A stretch of DNA of 46,421 nt, from contig JAJXUI010000022.1 of NCBI GenBank assembly GCA_021782995.1, forward strand, positions 1 to 46,421, written 5' to 3'. How positions within the stretch are numbered: the stretch's first letter is position 1; each line of letters starts with the position of its first letter. Below, in pieces: positions 28,395-37,069 of the stretch. Source of the DNA: Pseudomonadota bacterium. Its GTDB lineage: Bacteria; Pseudomonadota; Gammaproteobacteria; Burkholderiales; Gallionellaceae. Below the pieces are notes generated by a model that ran no database searches, was not told the origin of the DNA, and was given only the letters and a program-made list of their open reading frames with translations. Both the position numbers and the translations under genes were made by a program.

Positions 28395-29657
28395 ATGCCA
28401 CAGACTTTGCAGGAATGGCTGTCGCATCTGGAGTCCATCCATCCCAAAACCATCGCGCTTGGTCTTGAACGGGTCGCGGAAGTTGCTTCCCGCATGGACC
28501 TTGTGCCGAAATATCCGGTCATTACCGTAGGCGGTACCAATGGCAAAGGTTCCGTGTGCGCGATGCTTGAGGCTATCCTGCTCGCGGCAGGTTACCGCGT
28601 TGGCCTTTATACATCCCCGCATCTGTTAACGTATAACGAGCGCGTGCGCATTGCCGGGCAACAGGTTCCGGATGAAGCGCTGTGCGACTCCTTTGCCGCC
28701 ATCGAACAGGCGCGAGGCGAGACGCAGCTGACCTATTTCGAATACGGTACGCTGGCGGCCGTACATGGCTTCAATATGCACAAGGTGGATGTCGCCATCC
28801 TGGAGGTGGGATTGGGTGGTCGCCTGGATGCAGTCAATATATTTGATGCGGACTGTGCGGTGGTCACCACCATTGATCTGGACCATATGGATTATCTGGG
28901 CGATACGCGGGAGCAGATTGCCTGTGAAAAGGCCGGCATATTCCGCATGGGCAGGCCGGCGATATTCGGCGATGCAGACATGCCCGATGCCATCGCCAGC
29001 GAGGCAGCCAGGATAGGTGCCAAGTTGTATCGACTGGGCAAGGATTTTGGCCCGGATATTGGCATGCAACAATGGAACTACCGTGGCCAGATACCGCGTT
29101 ACAGCCTGCCATTCCCGGCCTTGCGCGGCACTTTCCAGCTGAATAATGCAAGTACGGTGCTGGCAATACTGGATCAGATGCATGAGCAGCTGCCAGTCAG
29201 CATGGATTCTGTGAGGCGAGGTTTGCTGGAAGTCACGCTGCCCGGCCGGTTCCAGGTCCTGCCGGGCAAACCCGTCATTATTCTGGATGTGGCACACAAT
29301 CCGCATGCGGCGCATTCACTGGCAGGCAATCTTGCAGCCATGCCGCATGCTGGAAAATCGCTGGCGGTATGTGCAATGCTTAACGACAAGGATATGCAGG
29401 GGGTCGTGCGGGAAATGGCAGGGCAGGTAGATGAGTGGCTGTTGGCCGGGATTTCTGCGCCAAGGGGCGCGAGTGCTGAAGCGCTCGCCGAAGCAGTCAG
29501 GGCAGAGGCGCCACAGGCCCGATACCAGTTATTCCAGACGGTCACCCTGGCCTTGCAGCATGCCTGTGAAGCCGCAGGTGAAGATGATAGAATCTTGGCC
29601 TTCGGATCATTTTATACGGTAGCGGAAGCGATGTCGGCGCGCAAAGTCGTAAGATAA
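28395..29657 (+). CDS. folC: Folylpolyglutamate / dihydrofolate synthase
   Basis: 420 residues. It adds glutamate to dihydropteroate and to folates in an ATP-dependent Mur-ligase-type reaction. The P-loop GGTNGKGS is at 46-53, followed by YTSPHL, a conserved TYFEYGTLAA, and VTTIDLDHMDYLG. The C-terminal domain carries ILDVAHNPHAA. It starts 12 bases after accD and is followed 22 bases later by the SPOR-domain gene. Confidence 0.95.
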   Translation: MPQTLQEWLSHLESIHPKTIALGLERVAEVASRMDLVPKYPVITVGGTNGKGSVCAMLEAILLAAGYRVGLYTSPHLLTYNERVRIAGQQVPDEALCDSFAAIEQARGETQLTYFEYGTLAAVHGFNMHKVDVAILEVGLGGRLDAVNIFDADCAVVTTIDLDHMDYLGDTREQIACEKAGIFRMGRPAIFGDADMPDAIASEAARIGAKLYRLGKDFGPDIGMQQWNYRGQIPRYSLPFPALRGTFQLNNASTVLAILDQMHEQLPVSMDSVRRGLLEVTLPGRFQVLPGKPVIILDVAHNPHAAHSLAGNLAAMPHAGKSLAVCAMLNDKDMQGVVREMAGQVDEWLLAGISAPRGASAEALAEAVRAEAPQARYQLFQTVTLALQHACEAAGEDDRILAFGSFYTVAEAMSARKVVR

Positions 29658-29679
29658 TGATTCAAAAAGGAAATATTTA

Positions 29680-30399
29680 ATGGCAAAACAGATTGTAACG
29701 GATGAAGAAGCCAAGCTGAAACGTCAGGCCAGACGGCGTTTGTTTGGTGCAATTGCATTGACCATACTGGTCGTCACCCTGCTGCCGATGTTGCTCGACA
29801 AAGAGCCACCCGCACCCAGTCAGGATGTGGAAATGCAGATTCCGGACAAAGACAAGGCTGGCGAGTTTGTGCCCAAAATGGTCTTGCCTCCTTCAGCTGC
29901 GAGTGGGCCAGCTGCGCAGCCAGTTTCTGCACCAGTCATCGCGCCGTTACTGGATGCGGGCAAGACGGCAACAGTAGCCCCGCCAGCCCCTGTGCCTGTC
30001 ACACAGGTCGCCAAGCCTGCAGTTGAGCCTGCCAAACCGGTAGTCGAGCAGAAGCCAGCACATACTGCGGCACCTGCCATTAAAGAAACCAAGCCAGCGG
30101 CAGCACCCAAACATGAAGCCAAACCGGAACACAAGGCGGTAGCAAAGCCAGCAGCCAAACCGTTGAGCAAGACACACAAGGGTTTCGTAGTGCAGGTTGC
30201 GGCATTTGCGAATGCAGATACGGCAAAGAAACTGCAGGAAAAACTGCATGCCCAGGGATATGCAAGCTATACGGAAAAAGCGGGTGACAAGGTGCGGGTA
30301 AGGATAGGCGATTATGTTACCCACATCGAGGCCGAGAAAATTCAGCACAAGCTGGAAATTCAGGGATACAAGCCGAATGTGATCAATCTGAATCAATAA
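29680..30399 (+). CDS. dedD: SPOR-domain protein, DedD-like
   Basis: 239 residues. A short charged N-terminus leads to one membrane helix (about 22-39). A long Pro/Ala/Lys-rich periplasmic linker follows (about 45-163), then a C-terminal SPOR domain (164-239, FVVQVAAFANADTAKKLQEKL). SPOR domains bind denuded septal peptidoglycan, and DedD in E. coli is a non-essential division protein found at this same place between folC and cvpA. Low-complexity composition of the linker explains the many reading frames on the other strand. Confidence 0.9.
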   Translation: MAKQIVTDEEAKLKRQARRRLFGAIALTILVVTLLPMLLDKEPPAPSQDVEMQIPDKDKAGEFVPKMVLPPSAASGPAAQPVSAPVIAPLLDAGKTATVAPPAPVPVTQVAKPAVEPAKPVVEQKPAHTAAPAIKETKPAAAPKHEAKPEHKAVAKPAAKPLSKTHKGFVVQVAAFANADTAKKLQEKLHAQGYASYTEKAGDKVRVRIGDYVTHIEAEKIQHKLEIQGYKPNVINLNQ

Positions 30400-30491
30400 C
30401 CAGGGTGAAGAGAGAAAGTGAAGGTTCCAGGCGGCAACGGGGCAATGCGCAATTTGAATGGCTTGAGCCGGTATAGTGGCTGGTCTGGAGC

Positions 30492-30983
30492 ATGACCCAG
30501 CTTGATTACATCATCCTGCTGGTGATTTTACTTTCGGTGTTGCTGGGCTGGTGGCGAGGGCTGGTTTATGAAATCCTGTCGCTGGTCAGTTGGGTCACCG
30601 CTTATTTTGTAGCCAAGGCGTGGGTAACAGAGATTACGCCCTATATGCCCGATGCGCTTGAGAACGAGACATTGAAGGGGGCGGCTGCATTTGTATTTGC
30701 GTTCGTCGTGACGCTGATCCTGTGTGGCATTGCGGCCTGGGCAATTTATCGTCTGGCAAAGTCTTTTGGGCTGGATTGGCGTACGGATGGTGTGGCAGGC
30801 GCCATCTTCGGCTTGGCGCGCGGGTTCCTGATCGTGATGCTGCTGGTGCTGCTGGCCGGATTGACCAAACTGCCGCAGACTGTATTCTGGAAAGAGGCCC
30901 TGTTAAGCAAGCCGTTACAGAATACTGCAATGGTAGTCAAAGACCTGCTGCCTGACGAAATGGCAAAACGAATCACTTACTGA
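30492..30983 (+). CDS. cvpA: CvpA family membrane protein
   Basis: 163 residues with four membrane segments (about 5-22, 28-45, 63-85, 102-122). The N-terminal TQLDYIILLVILLSVLLGWWRGLVYEILSLVSW matches CvpA, required for colicin V production in E. coli; its normal role is thought to concern envelope stress tolerance. It sits between dedD and purF, the conserved order. The start has no strong ribosome binding site. Confidence 0.92.
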   Translation: MTQLDYIILLVILLSVLLGWWRGLVYEILSLVSWVTAYFVAKAWVTEITPYMPDALENETLKGAAAFVFAFVVTLILCGIAAWAIYRLAKSFGLDWRTDGVAGAIFGLARGFLIVMLLVLLAGLTKLPQTVFWKEALLSKPLQNTAMVVKDLLPDEMAKRITY

Positions 30984-31001
30984 TATTGAGGACTGAGTTT
31001 T

Positions 31002-32528
31002 ATGTGCGGCATTTTAGGCGTGGTGGCACGCAATCCGGTTAACCAATTGCTGTATGACGGACTGCAGGTGCTGCAGCATCGGGGGCAGGATGCAGCAGGC
31101 ATTGCTACGATAGATGGTAATGCCTTCCACCTGCACAAGGGCAATGGGCTTGCGCATGACGTGTTCCGCACGCGCAACATGCGCAACCTCAAGGGCAACG
31201 CCGGCATTGCGCATGTGCGTTACCCGACTGCGGGGTCGGCGGTAGACCATAACGAAGCTCAGCCCTTCTATGTGAATTCGCCGTTCGGCATCGTGCTCGG
31301 CCACAACGGCAACCTGACAAACACCCTGCAGTTGCAGAAAGAACTTTTTCTCGACGATTTGCGCCACGTCAACACCAATTCCGATTCCGAAGTGCTGCTG
31401 AATGTACTGGCGCATGAACTGCAGCGCGAAAGCCAGCAATACCGCCTGGACGTGAACAGCATATTTGCCGCCGTTTCCGGCGTGCACAAGCGCTGCCGTG
31501 GCGCGTATTCAGTGGTGGCGATGATTGCCGGTTATGGCCTGCTCGCATTCCGTGACCCCAACGGCATCCGCCCGCTGGTGATCGGCAGCAACCAGACAGA
31601 TGATGGCGTGGAGTATCTCGTCGCCTCCGAGAGTGTTGCGCTGGATACGCTGGGTTTCAAGTTCATGCGCGACATCAAGCCGGGTGAAGCCGTGTTCATC
31701 AGTTTTGAAGGCAAGATGCATGACAAGCAATGCGCAAACAGCCCGACCCTTTCACCGTGCATTTTCGAGTATGTATATTTCGCGCGTCCGGATTCCGTGA
31801 TGGATGGCATCTCGGTGTATGAGACCCGTTTGCACATGGGCGAATACCTTGCGGAAAAGCTCAAGCGTGAATGGGGTGACCACGACATTGATGTCGTGAT
31901 TCCGATTCCAGATTCCAGCCGTCCCAGCGCGTTGCAGCTGGCTTACAAGCTGGGTATCCCGTTCCGCGAGGGTTTTGTGAAGAACCGTTATATCGGTCGC
32001 ACCTTCATCATGCCGGGACAGGCCAAGCGCAAGAAGTCGGTCAGGCAGAAACTGAATGCCATCAGCCTCGAGTTCAAGGACAAGAATGTGCTGCTGGTGG
32101 ATGACTCCATCGTGCGCGGCACGACCAGCCGGGAAATCGTGCAGATGGCGCGGGATTCGGGTGCGCGCAAGGTGTATTTTGCTTCTGCGGCCCCGCCCGT
32201 CAGGTTCCCCAATGTATATGGCATCGACATGCCATCGCGTAACGAACTGATTGCCACAGGACGCAGTGACGAAGAAATCTGCCGTGAAATCGGTGCGGAC
32301 CGCATCATTTATCAGGATCTGGAAGATCTCAAGGCTGCGGTTCAGAAATCCAACCCGACCTTGTTGCAATACGACTGTTCCTGCTTTGATGGCAAATACA
32401 TCACGGGCGACATCACGGCCGAATACTTGGACAGGATAGAAACCTCACGCGGACAGGCCAAGTCAACTCCGCCTGCGGATGATGACCAGATGGAGCTCGA
32501 TCTGGCGATGAGCGTGACATCCATGTGA
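31002..32528 (+). CDS. purF: Amidophosphoribosyltransferase
   Basis: 508 residues. It catalyses the first committed step of purine synthesis, PRPP plus glutamine to phosphoribosylamine. The protein begins MCGILGVV, so removal of Met exposes the N-terminal nucleophile Cys; there is no propeptide. The glutaminase domain covers about 1-235 and the phosphoribosyltransferase domain the rest, with the PRPP loop [23 protein letters not shown]-like ribosome binding site precedes it. The metZ promoter and riboswitch begin directly after its stop. Confidence 0.97.
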   Translation: MCGILGVVARNPVNQLLYDGLQVLQHRGQDAAGIATIDGNAFHLHKGNGLAHDVFRTRNMRNLKGNAGIAHVRYPTAGSAVDHNEAQPFYVNSPFGIVLGHNGNLTNTLQLQKELFLDDLRHVNTNSDSEVLLNVLAHELQRESQQYRLDVNSIFAAVSGVHKRCRGAYSVVAMIAGYGLLAFRDPNGIRPLVIGSNQTDDGVEYLVASESVALDTLGFKFMRDIKPGEAVFISFEGKMHDKQCANSPTLSPCIFEYVYFARPDSVMDGISVYETRLHMGEYLAEKLKREWGDHDIDVVIPIPDSSRPSALQLAYKLGIPFREGFVKNRYIGRTFIMPGQAKRKKSVRQKLNAISLEFKDKNVLLVDDSIVRGTTSREIVQMARDSGARKVYFASAAPPVRFPNVYGIDMPSRNELIATGRSDEEICREIGADRIIYQDLEDLKAAVQKSNPTLLQYDCSCFDGKYITGDITAEYLDRIETSRGQAKSTPPADDDQMELDLAMSVTSM

Positions 32529-32532
32529 TGCT

Positions 32533-32561
32533 TGACACCCGCTTTGAGGGGGTGTTATTTT
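32533..32561 (+). promoter_or_regulatory. Probable sigma70 promoter of metZ
   Basis: TTGACA at 32533-32538, a 17-base spacer, then TATTTT at 32556-32561. Start of transcription is expected near 32567-32569, exactly where the riboswitch begins. The spacer also holds an ACACCC/GGGTGT stem before a T-rich run, so the same bases could act as a terminator for purF. Confidence 0.6.
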
Positions 32562-32565
32562 TCAG

Positions 32566-32621
32566 TCGCGCCGATTTGATTGCAGCTTGCGGGCGCGTTA
32601 CAAATGCAGCTAAAGCGTGGG
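32566..32621 (+). ncRNA. SAM-II riboswitch upstream of metZ
   Basis: P1 is CGCGCC (32567-32572) with GGCGCG (32592-32597), six pairs. The loop starts GATTTGA, as in SAM-II. The pseudoknot P2 pairs UUGCG (32587-32591) with UGCAG (32605-32609), five pairs. The conserved ACAAAUGCAGCUAAA follows P1. This reproduces the SAM-II (SAM-alpha) fold and most of its conserved bases. It should bind S-adenosylmethionine and reduce metZ expression. SAM-II is best known in alphaproteobacteria. Confidence 0.9.
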
Positions 32622-32653
32622 AAACCCGGTTTAGCGCAGGCTGCCGGGTTTTT
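32622..32653 (+). terminator. Intrinsic terminator inside the metZ leader
   Basis: AAACCCGG (32622-32629) pairs with CCGGGTTT (32644-32651), followed by a T run, 19 bases before the metZ start. GGCTGC (32639-32644) could instead pair with GCAGCT (32606-32611) in the riboswitch, giving an alternative fold when SAM is absent. The switch mechanism is inferred. Confidence 0.75.
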
Positions 32654-32671
32654 GTATTTCAGGAGCTGATC

Positions 32672-33850
32672 ATGACAACAGATAATTATGAATTGGAAAC
32701 GCTGGCGGTGCGCGCGGGTACCCACCGCAGCCAGTTTGGCGAGCATAGCGAAGCAATGTTCCTCACATCGAGTTTTGTTTCGGGGAGTGCGGCGGAAGCT
32801 GCTGCGAAATTTATTGCCGCAGATCCGGGATATATCTATTCGCGTTTTACCAACCCGACCGTCACAATGTTCGAGGAAAGACTGGCCGCGCTTGAAGGTG
32901 CTGAGCAATGCGTCGCGACGGCTTCCGGAATGTCGGCGATACTGGCAACCTGCATGGGTCTGCTGAAAGCGGGCGACCATGTCATCGCATCGCGCAGCCT
33001 GTTTGGTGCAACGATCAACCTGTTCAACAACTACCTGCGGAAATTCGGGATTGAAGTTACCTTTGTGTCTGGTACGGATGTGCGTGAATGGGAGAGCGCA
33101 GTTCAGGGCAACACAAAACTTTTCTTCCTGGAAACACCTTCCAACCCGCTGACAGAAATTTCTGATATCGCGGCAATTGCTGCACTGGCGAAGTCTTGTC
33201 AGGACAGGCCATTACTTGCGGTGGACAACTGTTTCTGCTCGCCCATCCTGCAAAAACCGCTGGAGCTGGGCGCGGATATCGTGATCCATTCTGCCACCAA
33301 ATACCTGGACGGGCAGGGGCGCGTGCTGGGCGGTGCGGTGCTGGGCAGCAAGGAACTCATGGCGCCAGTTTTCGGTTTCCTGCGCACTGCCGGGCCGACC
33401 TTGAGTCCCTTCAACGCCTGGGTGATCCTGAAAGGCATGGAAACGCTCAAGCTGCGCATGGAGGCGCACAGTGCGAATGCACTGGCGATTGCGCAATGGC
33501 TGGAGCAGCAACCCGCTGTGGCGCGCGTGCTGTATCCCGGCCTGCCATCGCACCCGCAACACAAACTGGCTATGCTACAGCAGAAAACCGGGGGTGGCAT
33601 CGTGGCGTTCGAGGTGAAGGGCGGCAAGGATGCGGCCTGGCGCGTGATCGACAACACGAAACTGTTGTCGATCACCGCCAATCTGGGCGATACCAAAACC
33701 ACCATCACGCATCCTGCCACGACTACCCATGCACGGATTGCACCTGCGGCGCGTGCTGCGGCAGGCATCACTGACAGCCTGATCCGCATCGGGGTCGGGC
33801 TGGAAGCGGTCAGCGACATCCAGGCCGACCTTGCGCGGGGTCTGAGTTGA
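32672..33850 (+). CDS. metZ: O-succinylhomoserine sulfhydrylase
   Basis: 392 residues from the ATG at 32672, which has an AGGAG ribosome binding site; the open frame extends upstream through the riboswitch but is not coding there. It is a Cys/Met-metabolism PLP enzyme that converts O-succinylhomoserine and sulfide to homocysteine, the direct-sulfhydrylation route to methionine. The PLP lysine is K210 in HSATKYLDGQGRVLGG, with YSRFTNPT and ETPSNPL upstream. The N-terminus (ETLAVRAGTHRSQFGEHSEAMFLTSSF) is typical of MetZ. Its leader contains promoter, SAM-II riboswitch and terminator. The stop overlaps pncC as TGATG. Confidence 0.95.
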   Translation: MTTDNYELETLAVRAGTHRSQFGEHSEAMFLTSSFVSGSAAEAAAKFIAADPGYIYSRFTNPTVTMFEERLAALEGAEQCVATASGMSAILATCMGLLKAGDHVIASRSLFGATINLFNNYLRKFGIEVTFVSGTDVREWESAVQGNTKLFFLETPSNPLTEISDIAAIAALAKSCQDRPLLAVDNCFCSPILQKPLELGADIVIHSATKYLDGQGRVLGGAVLGSKELMAPVFGFLRTAGPTLSPFNAWVILKGMETLKLRMEAHSANALAIAQWLEQQPAVARVLYPGLPSHPQHKLAMLQQKTGGGIVAFEVKGGKDAAWRVIDNTKLLSITANLGDTKTTITHPATTTHARIAPAARAAAGITDSLIRIGVGLEAVSDIQADLARGLS

Positions 33851-34353
33851 TGGAAATGGGCATGATCGATCTCGCTGCCCGTGCTGGTGAATTGCTCAAA
33901 GCGCATGGCCTGATGCTGGCCACTGCCGAATCCTGCACCGGAGGATTGATCGCAGGCACCATTACGGAAATCGCCGGAAGCTCATCCTGGTTTGAACGGG
34001 GCTTTGTGACTTATTCGAACCAGTCCAAGATGGATATGCTGGGCGTGACACTGGAGACATTGCAGCAACATGGTGCAGTCAGTGAGGCAACGGTACGCGA
34101 GATGGTAAACGGAGCCTTGCAGCACAGTCAGGCGCAATGTGCGCTGGCTGTGACCGGAGTGGCCGGACCGGGCGGCGGTACCCTAGCCAAGCCGGTAGGC
34201 ACTGTATGGTTTGCCTGGGGCTTGAAACAAGGCGAGACTGCTGCAGTCATGCATCGTCTGGATGGCGACAGGAAGACAATTCGCCAGCAGTCCGTGTGCA
34301 TTGCTTTGCAGGGGCTGCTGCCCTTATTGTTGAATTACAGTGAGGTTGTTTGA
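33850..34353 (+). CDS. pncC: Nicotinamide-nucleotide amidase (CinA C-terminal family)
   Basis: 167 residues from the ATG at 33850, which shares bases with the metZ stop. It is the free-standing CinA C-terminal domain that deamidates NMN and so salvages pyridine nucleotides. Signature segments are ATAESCTGGLIAGTITEIAGSSSWF, RGFVTYSNQSKMDMLGV and VTGVAGPGGGTLAKPVGTVWFAW. Its position near recA is common in proteobacteria. An AT-rich element follows eight bases after its stop. Confidence 0.93.
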   Translation: MEMGMIDLAARAGELLKAHGLMLATAESCTGGLIAGTITEIAGSSSWFERGFVTYSNQSKMDMLGVTLETLQQHGAVSEATVREMVNGALQHSQAQCALAVTGVAGPGGGTLAKPVGTVWFAWGLKQGETAAVMHRLDGDRKTIRQQSVCIALQGLLPLLLNYSEVV

Positions 34354-34360
34354 TAACTAT

Positions 34361-34380
34361 TTGAATATATTATATATTAA
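34361..34380 (+). repeat. AT-rich element TTGAWTATATTA, after pncC
   Basis: TTGAATATATTATATATTAA, eight bases past the pncC stop. The TAA four bases before makes it an IHF-like site with one mismatch. No gene start follows it on this strand, so a 5'-leader role does not fit this copy. Confidence 0.45.
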
Positions 34381-34399
34381 AATAAGGCATGCCATAATG

Positions 34400-34426
34400 C
34401 CAGCCTGGTTCAAATTCACAGGCTGG
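34400..34426. repeat. Inverted repeat in pncC-dsrE spacer
   Basis: CCAGCCTG and CAGGCTGG, eight pairs with an 11-base loop, but no T run on either side. It could be a weak bidirectional terminator between the convergent genes. Confidence 0.4.
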
Positions 34427-34499
34427 GCCAAAATTCACTAGCCATCTGCAGCAGCAAAGTTTTGATTTCCACGGGTTCAACTTTTTTTCGCCCGCCCAT

Positions 34500-34521
34500 A
34501 AAAAAGCAGCCTTGCGGCTGC
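34500..34521 (-). terminator. Rho-independent terminator after the dsrE-like pair
   Basis: On the minus strand GCAGCC-GCAA-GGCTGC followed by six T, about 27 bases past the stop of the distal dsrE-like gene. Confidence 0.87.
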
Positions 34522-34547
34522 CTTGCTGTGCTTGCCGGAATCCCGGA

Positions 34548-34967
34548 TCAGGGTTTCAGGTAGGCAAAGCCTTCCTTCGCTTCCAGCTTTGCAATTTCGG
34601 CAACGCCGGATGGAACGATTTTGGCGCCTGGCAATACGGTCTTCGGATCGATCTTGCGGCTGACCAGGGTATTGTTGCAGACGTCAAACTGCACGCCGCG
34701 CGCCATCAGTTTCTCCACGTTGATGTTATAGGGGTTCCCATTCTTGTCTGCTGCGCCATCGATCAGGAAATCAACCCCCTTGGAGTGCGTGACGAAAATG
34801 ATTTTTGCGGTCGGGTCCGCGTCGAGGTGATTGCTCGCGTTGCGCATGGCGGCAGTGGCATTTTCCACATCATTGACGTGATATACCACCTTGGTCTCGG
34901 CCATGGCGGCAGTCTGGAAGCCGGCGATAACTGTCAGTGCTGCAATCATCTTGATGATAGTTTTCAT
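34548..34967 (-). CDS. Periplasmic DsrE-like protein, distal copy
   Basis: 139 residues. A cleavable signal peptide (1-23, ending AMA) exports the protein. The rest is a DsrE/YchN-like fold with a conserved cysteine, C97, in GVQFDVCNNTL. DsrE-family cysteines carry sulfur in sulfur-relay proteins, but exported members like this one have no settled function. It is clearly a paralogue of the gene 18 bases upstream: long stretches such as THSKGVDFL, AADKNGNPYNI and KIDPKTVL are shared. The GGAGAG ribosome binding site is good and the gene ends in a terminator. A role in handling reduced sulfur is possible but only inferred. Confidence 0.8.
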   Translation of the reverse strand: MKTIIKMIAALTVIAGFQTAAMAETKVVYHVNDVENATAAMRNASNHLDADPTAKIIFVTHSKGVDFLIDGAADKNGNPYNINVEKLMARGVQFDVCNNTLVSRKIDPKTVLPGAKIVPSGVAEIAKLEAKEGFAYLKP

Positions 34968-34985
34968 GTGTCTCTCCTGTCAGGA

Positions 34986-35441
34986 TTATGGTTTGATATA
35001 GACGAAGCCGCTTGCTTCCAGCTTGCCGATTTCAGCTACGCCAGAAGGCACAATCTTCACGCCGGCCAGTACGGTTTTGGGGTCGATCTTGCGGCTATGC
35101 AGTGTGTTGTTGCAAACATCGAACTGCACACCTTGCGCCATCAGTTTTTCCACGCTGATGTTATAGGGGTTGCCATTCTTGTCTGCAGCGCCTTCCAGCA
35201 GGAAATCGACACCTTTGCTATGGGTGACGAAGGTGATTTTGACAGTCGGATCTGCTTCCAGGTGATTTTTGGCATTGCGCATTGCATTACCTGCATCGGC
35301 CACATCATTCACATGATAGATGACCTTGATCGGGTCAGTTGATTTGGCCATTTTCCCACCTCCTGTTGAGGCGCAGCCCGTCAGCCCCATCATGCTGCCG
35401 ACAAGCCCCAGTATGGCCAGAGATTTGAAGCTTACTTTCAT
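34986..35441 (-). CDS. DsrE-like lipoprotein, proximal copy
   Basis: 151 residues from the ATG at 35441, which has a GGAAAGGAA ribosome binding site; an in-frame start at 35480 lacks one. The signal peptide ends LTG and is followed by lipidation Cys23, with Ala-Ser after it, suggesting outer-membrane sorting. The mature domain is DsrE-like with C110 in GVQFDVCNNTL. It is a close paralogue of the next gene, which is secreted without a lipid anchor. Together they look like a duplicated pair, one fixed and one soluble. Function unknown. Confidence 0.8.
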   Translation of the reverse strand: MKVSFKSLAILGLVGSMMGLTGCASTGGGKMAKSTDPIKVIYHVNDVADAGNAMRNAKNHLEADPTVKITFVTHSKGVDFLLEGAADKNGNPYNISVEKLMAQGVQFDVCNNTLHSRKIDPKTVLAGVKIVPSGVAEIGKLEASGFVYIKP

Positions 35442-35870
35442 TGCACGTTCCTTTCCCTGAGATGATTGATGATGAGACACCTTGTGTAATTGTTATAGTG
35501 AGTCACCGTGTATGACATGGAGGAGTTATTTACGGCACCCGGCTATAAAATCGGTATTTGCTTAAATACTGATACTGCCAGGTAGGTGTATATAACAATC
35601 CATATACTGTATCTTCATGTAAAACTTGGTAAAAAAACACTGCTCGATACCGAGTTTTGTATCTTGAAAATGACAGTTGTTGATTGGACGCAACGCCAGA
35701 AATATTTATTCCATGCCCCGGGCTGATTTGCGCGTGAAATGATATGTAAGAATATTTATATAATTAATTCATATAGTTAAATTTATATTGCAAATAAACA
35801 GAACGATCGTACTATGCAAGCTAAAATGCCTGTGCCATAATCCGCACAACAATTTTTTGAGGGGTGAACC
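35442..35870. other. AT-rich intergenic region upstream of recA
   Basis: 429 bases holding the divergent promoters of the dsrE-like pair and recA. It becomes very AT-rich at 35742-35801. TGCCATAAT at 35836-35844 could be a recA -10 (35839-35844) but no convincing -35 is seen. The only LexA-like sequence is one half-site, TACTGTAT at 35605-35612, about 260 bases from recA. I see no RNA gene or coding region here. Confidence 0.5.
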
Positions 35871-36983
35871 ATGGATGAGAACAAGAGCAAGGCTCTCGCA
35901 GCAGCGTTGAGCCAGATTGAAAAGCAGTTTGGCAAAGGTTCCATCATGCGCTTGGGCGATGGGGATATCGAAAAGGATATCGATGTTGTATCCACTGGCT
36001 CACTCGGTCTTGATATCGCGCTGGGTGTCGGCGGCTTGCCGCGTGGCCGGGTGATTGAAATCTATGGCCCGGAGTCATCCGGCAAAACCACACTGACCTT
36101 GCAGTGCATCGCAGAGATGCAGAAGCTTGGCGGTACAGCTGCTTTCGTCGATGCAGAGCATGCGCTGGATCCGCAATACGCGCAAAGCCTCGGTGTCAAT
36201 GTCACCGACCTGTTGATCTCACAACCGGACAACGGCGAACAGGCACTGGAAATCGTCGACATGCTGGTGCGTTCCGCTGCGGTTGATCTGGTAATTGTGG
36301 ACTCGGTGGCCGCGCTGACCCCCAAGGCTGAAATCGAAGGCGAAATGGGCGATGCGCAGATGGGCCTGCATGCCCGCCTGATGTCGCAGGCGTTGCGCAA
36401 GCTGACTGGCAACATCAAACGTTCAAATACTACCGTTATCTTTATTAACCAGATCCGTATGAAGATCGGCGTGATGTTCGGTAGCCCGGAAACCACCACC
36501 GGCGGCAATGCGCTGAAATTCTACGCTTCCGTTCGTATGGACATCCGCCGTACAGGCTCCATCAAGAAGGGTGAAGAGGTCATCGGTTCCGAAACACGCG
36601 TCAAAGTCGTGAAGAACAAGGTGGCACCGCCGTTCAAGCAGGCCGAATTCGATATCATGTACGGCGAAGGCATTTCGCGCGAAGGCGAAATCATCGAGCT
36701 CGGCGTGCAGCACAAGTTCATCGACAAATCCGGTGCCTGGTATGCCTACAATGGCGAGAAGATCGGCCAGGGCAAGGACAATGCACGCGAATACCTGAAA
36801 GAACATCCGGCCATTGCTGCTGAAATCGAAAACAAGATCCGTGATGCCGTAGGCGTGGTGGCAATTAATGCCGTGCCATCTGCCGAAGGCGACGTGCCGA
36901 AAAAATCAGCCCGCGCCAAAAATTCTCCGGCGAAATTGAGCACGGCCGAAGGCGAGCGTCTGGCTGAACCGATGGCAGAGTAA
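35871..36983 (+). CDS. recA: Recombinase RecA
   Basis: 370 residues. It forms filaments on single-stranded DNA, promotes strand exchange and triggers LexA cleavage. The Walker A motif GPESSGKTT is at 66-74; [22 protein letters not shown] is the Walker B/L1 region, and [32 protein letters not shown] contains loop L2. The C-terminal tail is less acidic than in E. coli and rich in Lys and Ala, ending RLAEPMAE. The ribosome binding site is GAGGGGTG. recX follows after 86 bases. Confidence 0.98.
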   Translation: MDENKSKALAAALSQIEKQFGKGSIMRLGDGDIEKDIDVVSTGSLGLDIALGVGGLPRGRVIEIYGPESSGKTTLTLQCIAEMQKLGGTAAFVDAEHALDPQYAQSLGVNVTDLLISQPDNGEQALEIVDMLVRSAAVDLVIVDSVAALTPKAEIEGEMGDAQMGLHARLMSQALRKLTGNIKRSNTTVIFINQIRMKIGVMFGSPETTTGGNALKFYASVRMDIRRTGSIKKGEEVIGSETRVKVVKNKVAPPFKQAEFDIMYGEGISREGEIIELGVQHKFIDKSGAWYAYNGEKIGQGKDNAREYLKEHPAIAAEIENKIRDAVGVVAINAVPSAEGDVPKKSARAKNSPAKLSTAEGERLAEPMAE

Positions 36984-37069
36984 CCTTTGCGTAGATGTGC
37001 CTGTTAATATGGCATGCCATCGAATACAGATTGCAAGATAAACAGATTTCGAATCAGAACGGTTTGAAT

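Noticed and set aside
35605-35624. LexA box candidate TACTGTATCTTCATGTAAAA
   Set aside because: Only the left half fits; the right half lacks ACAG and the site is far from recA.
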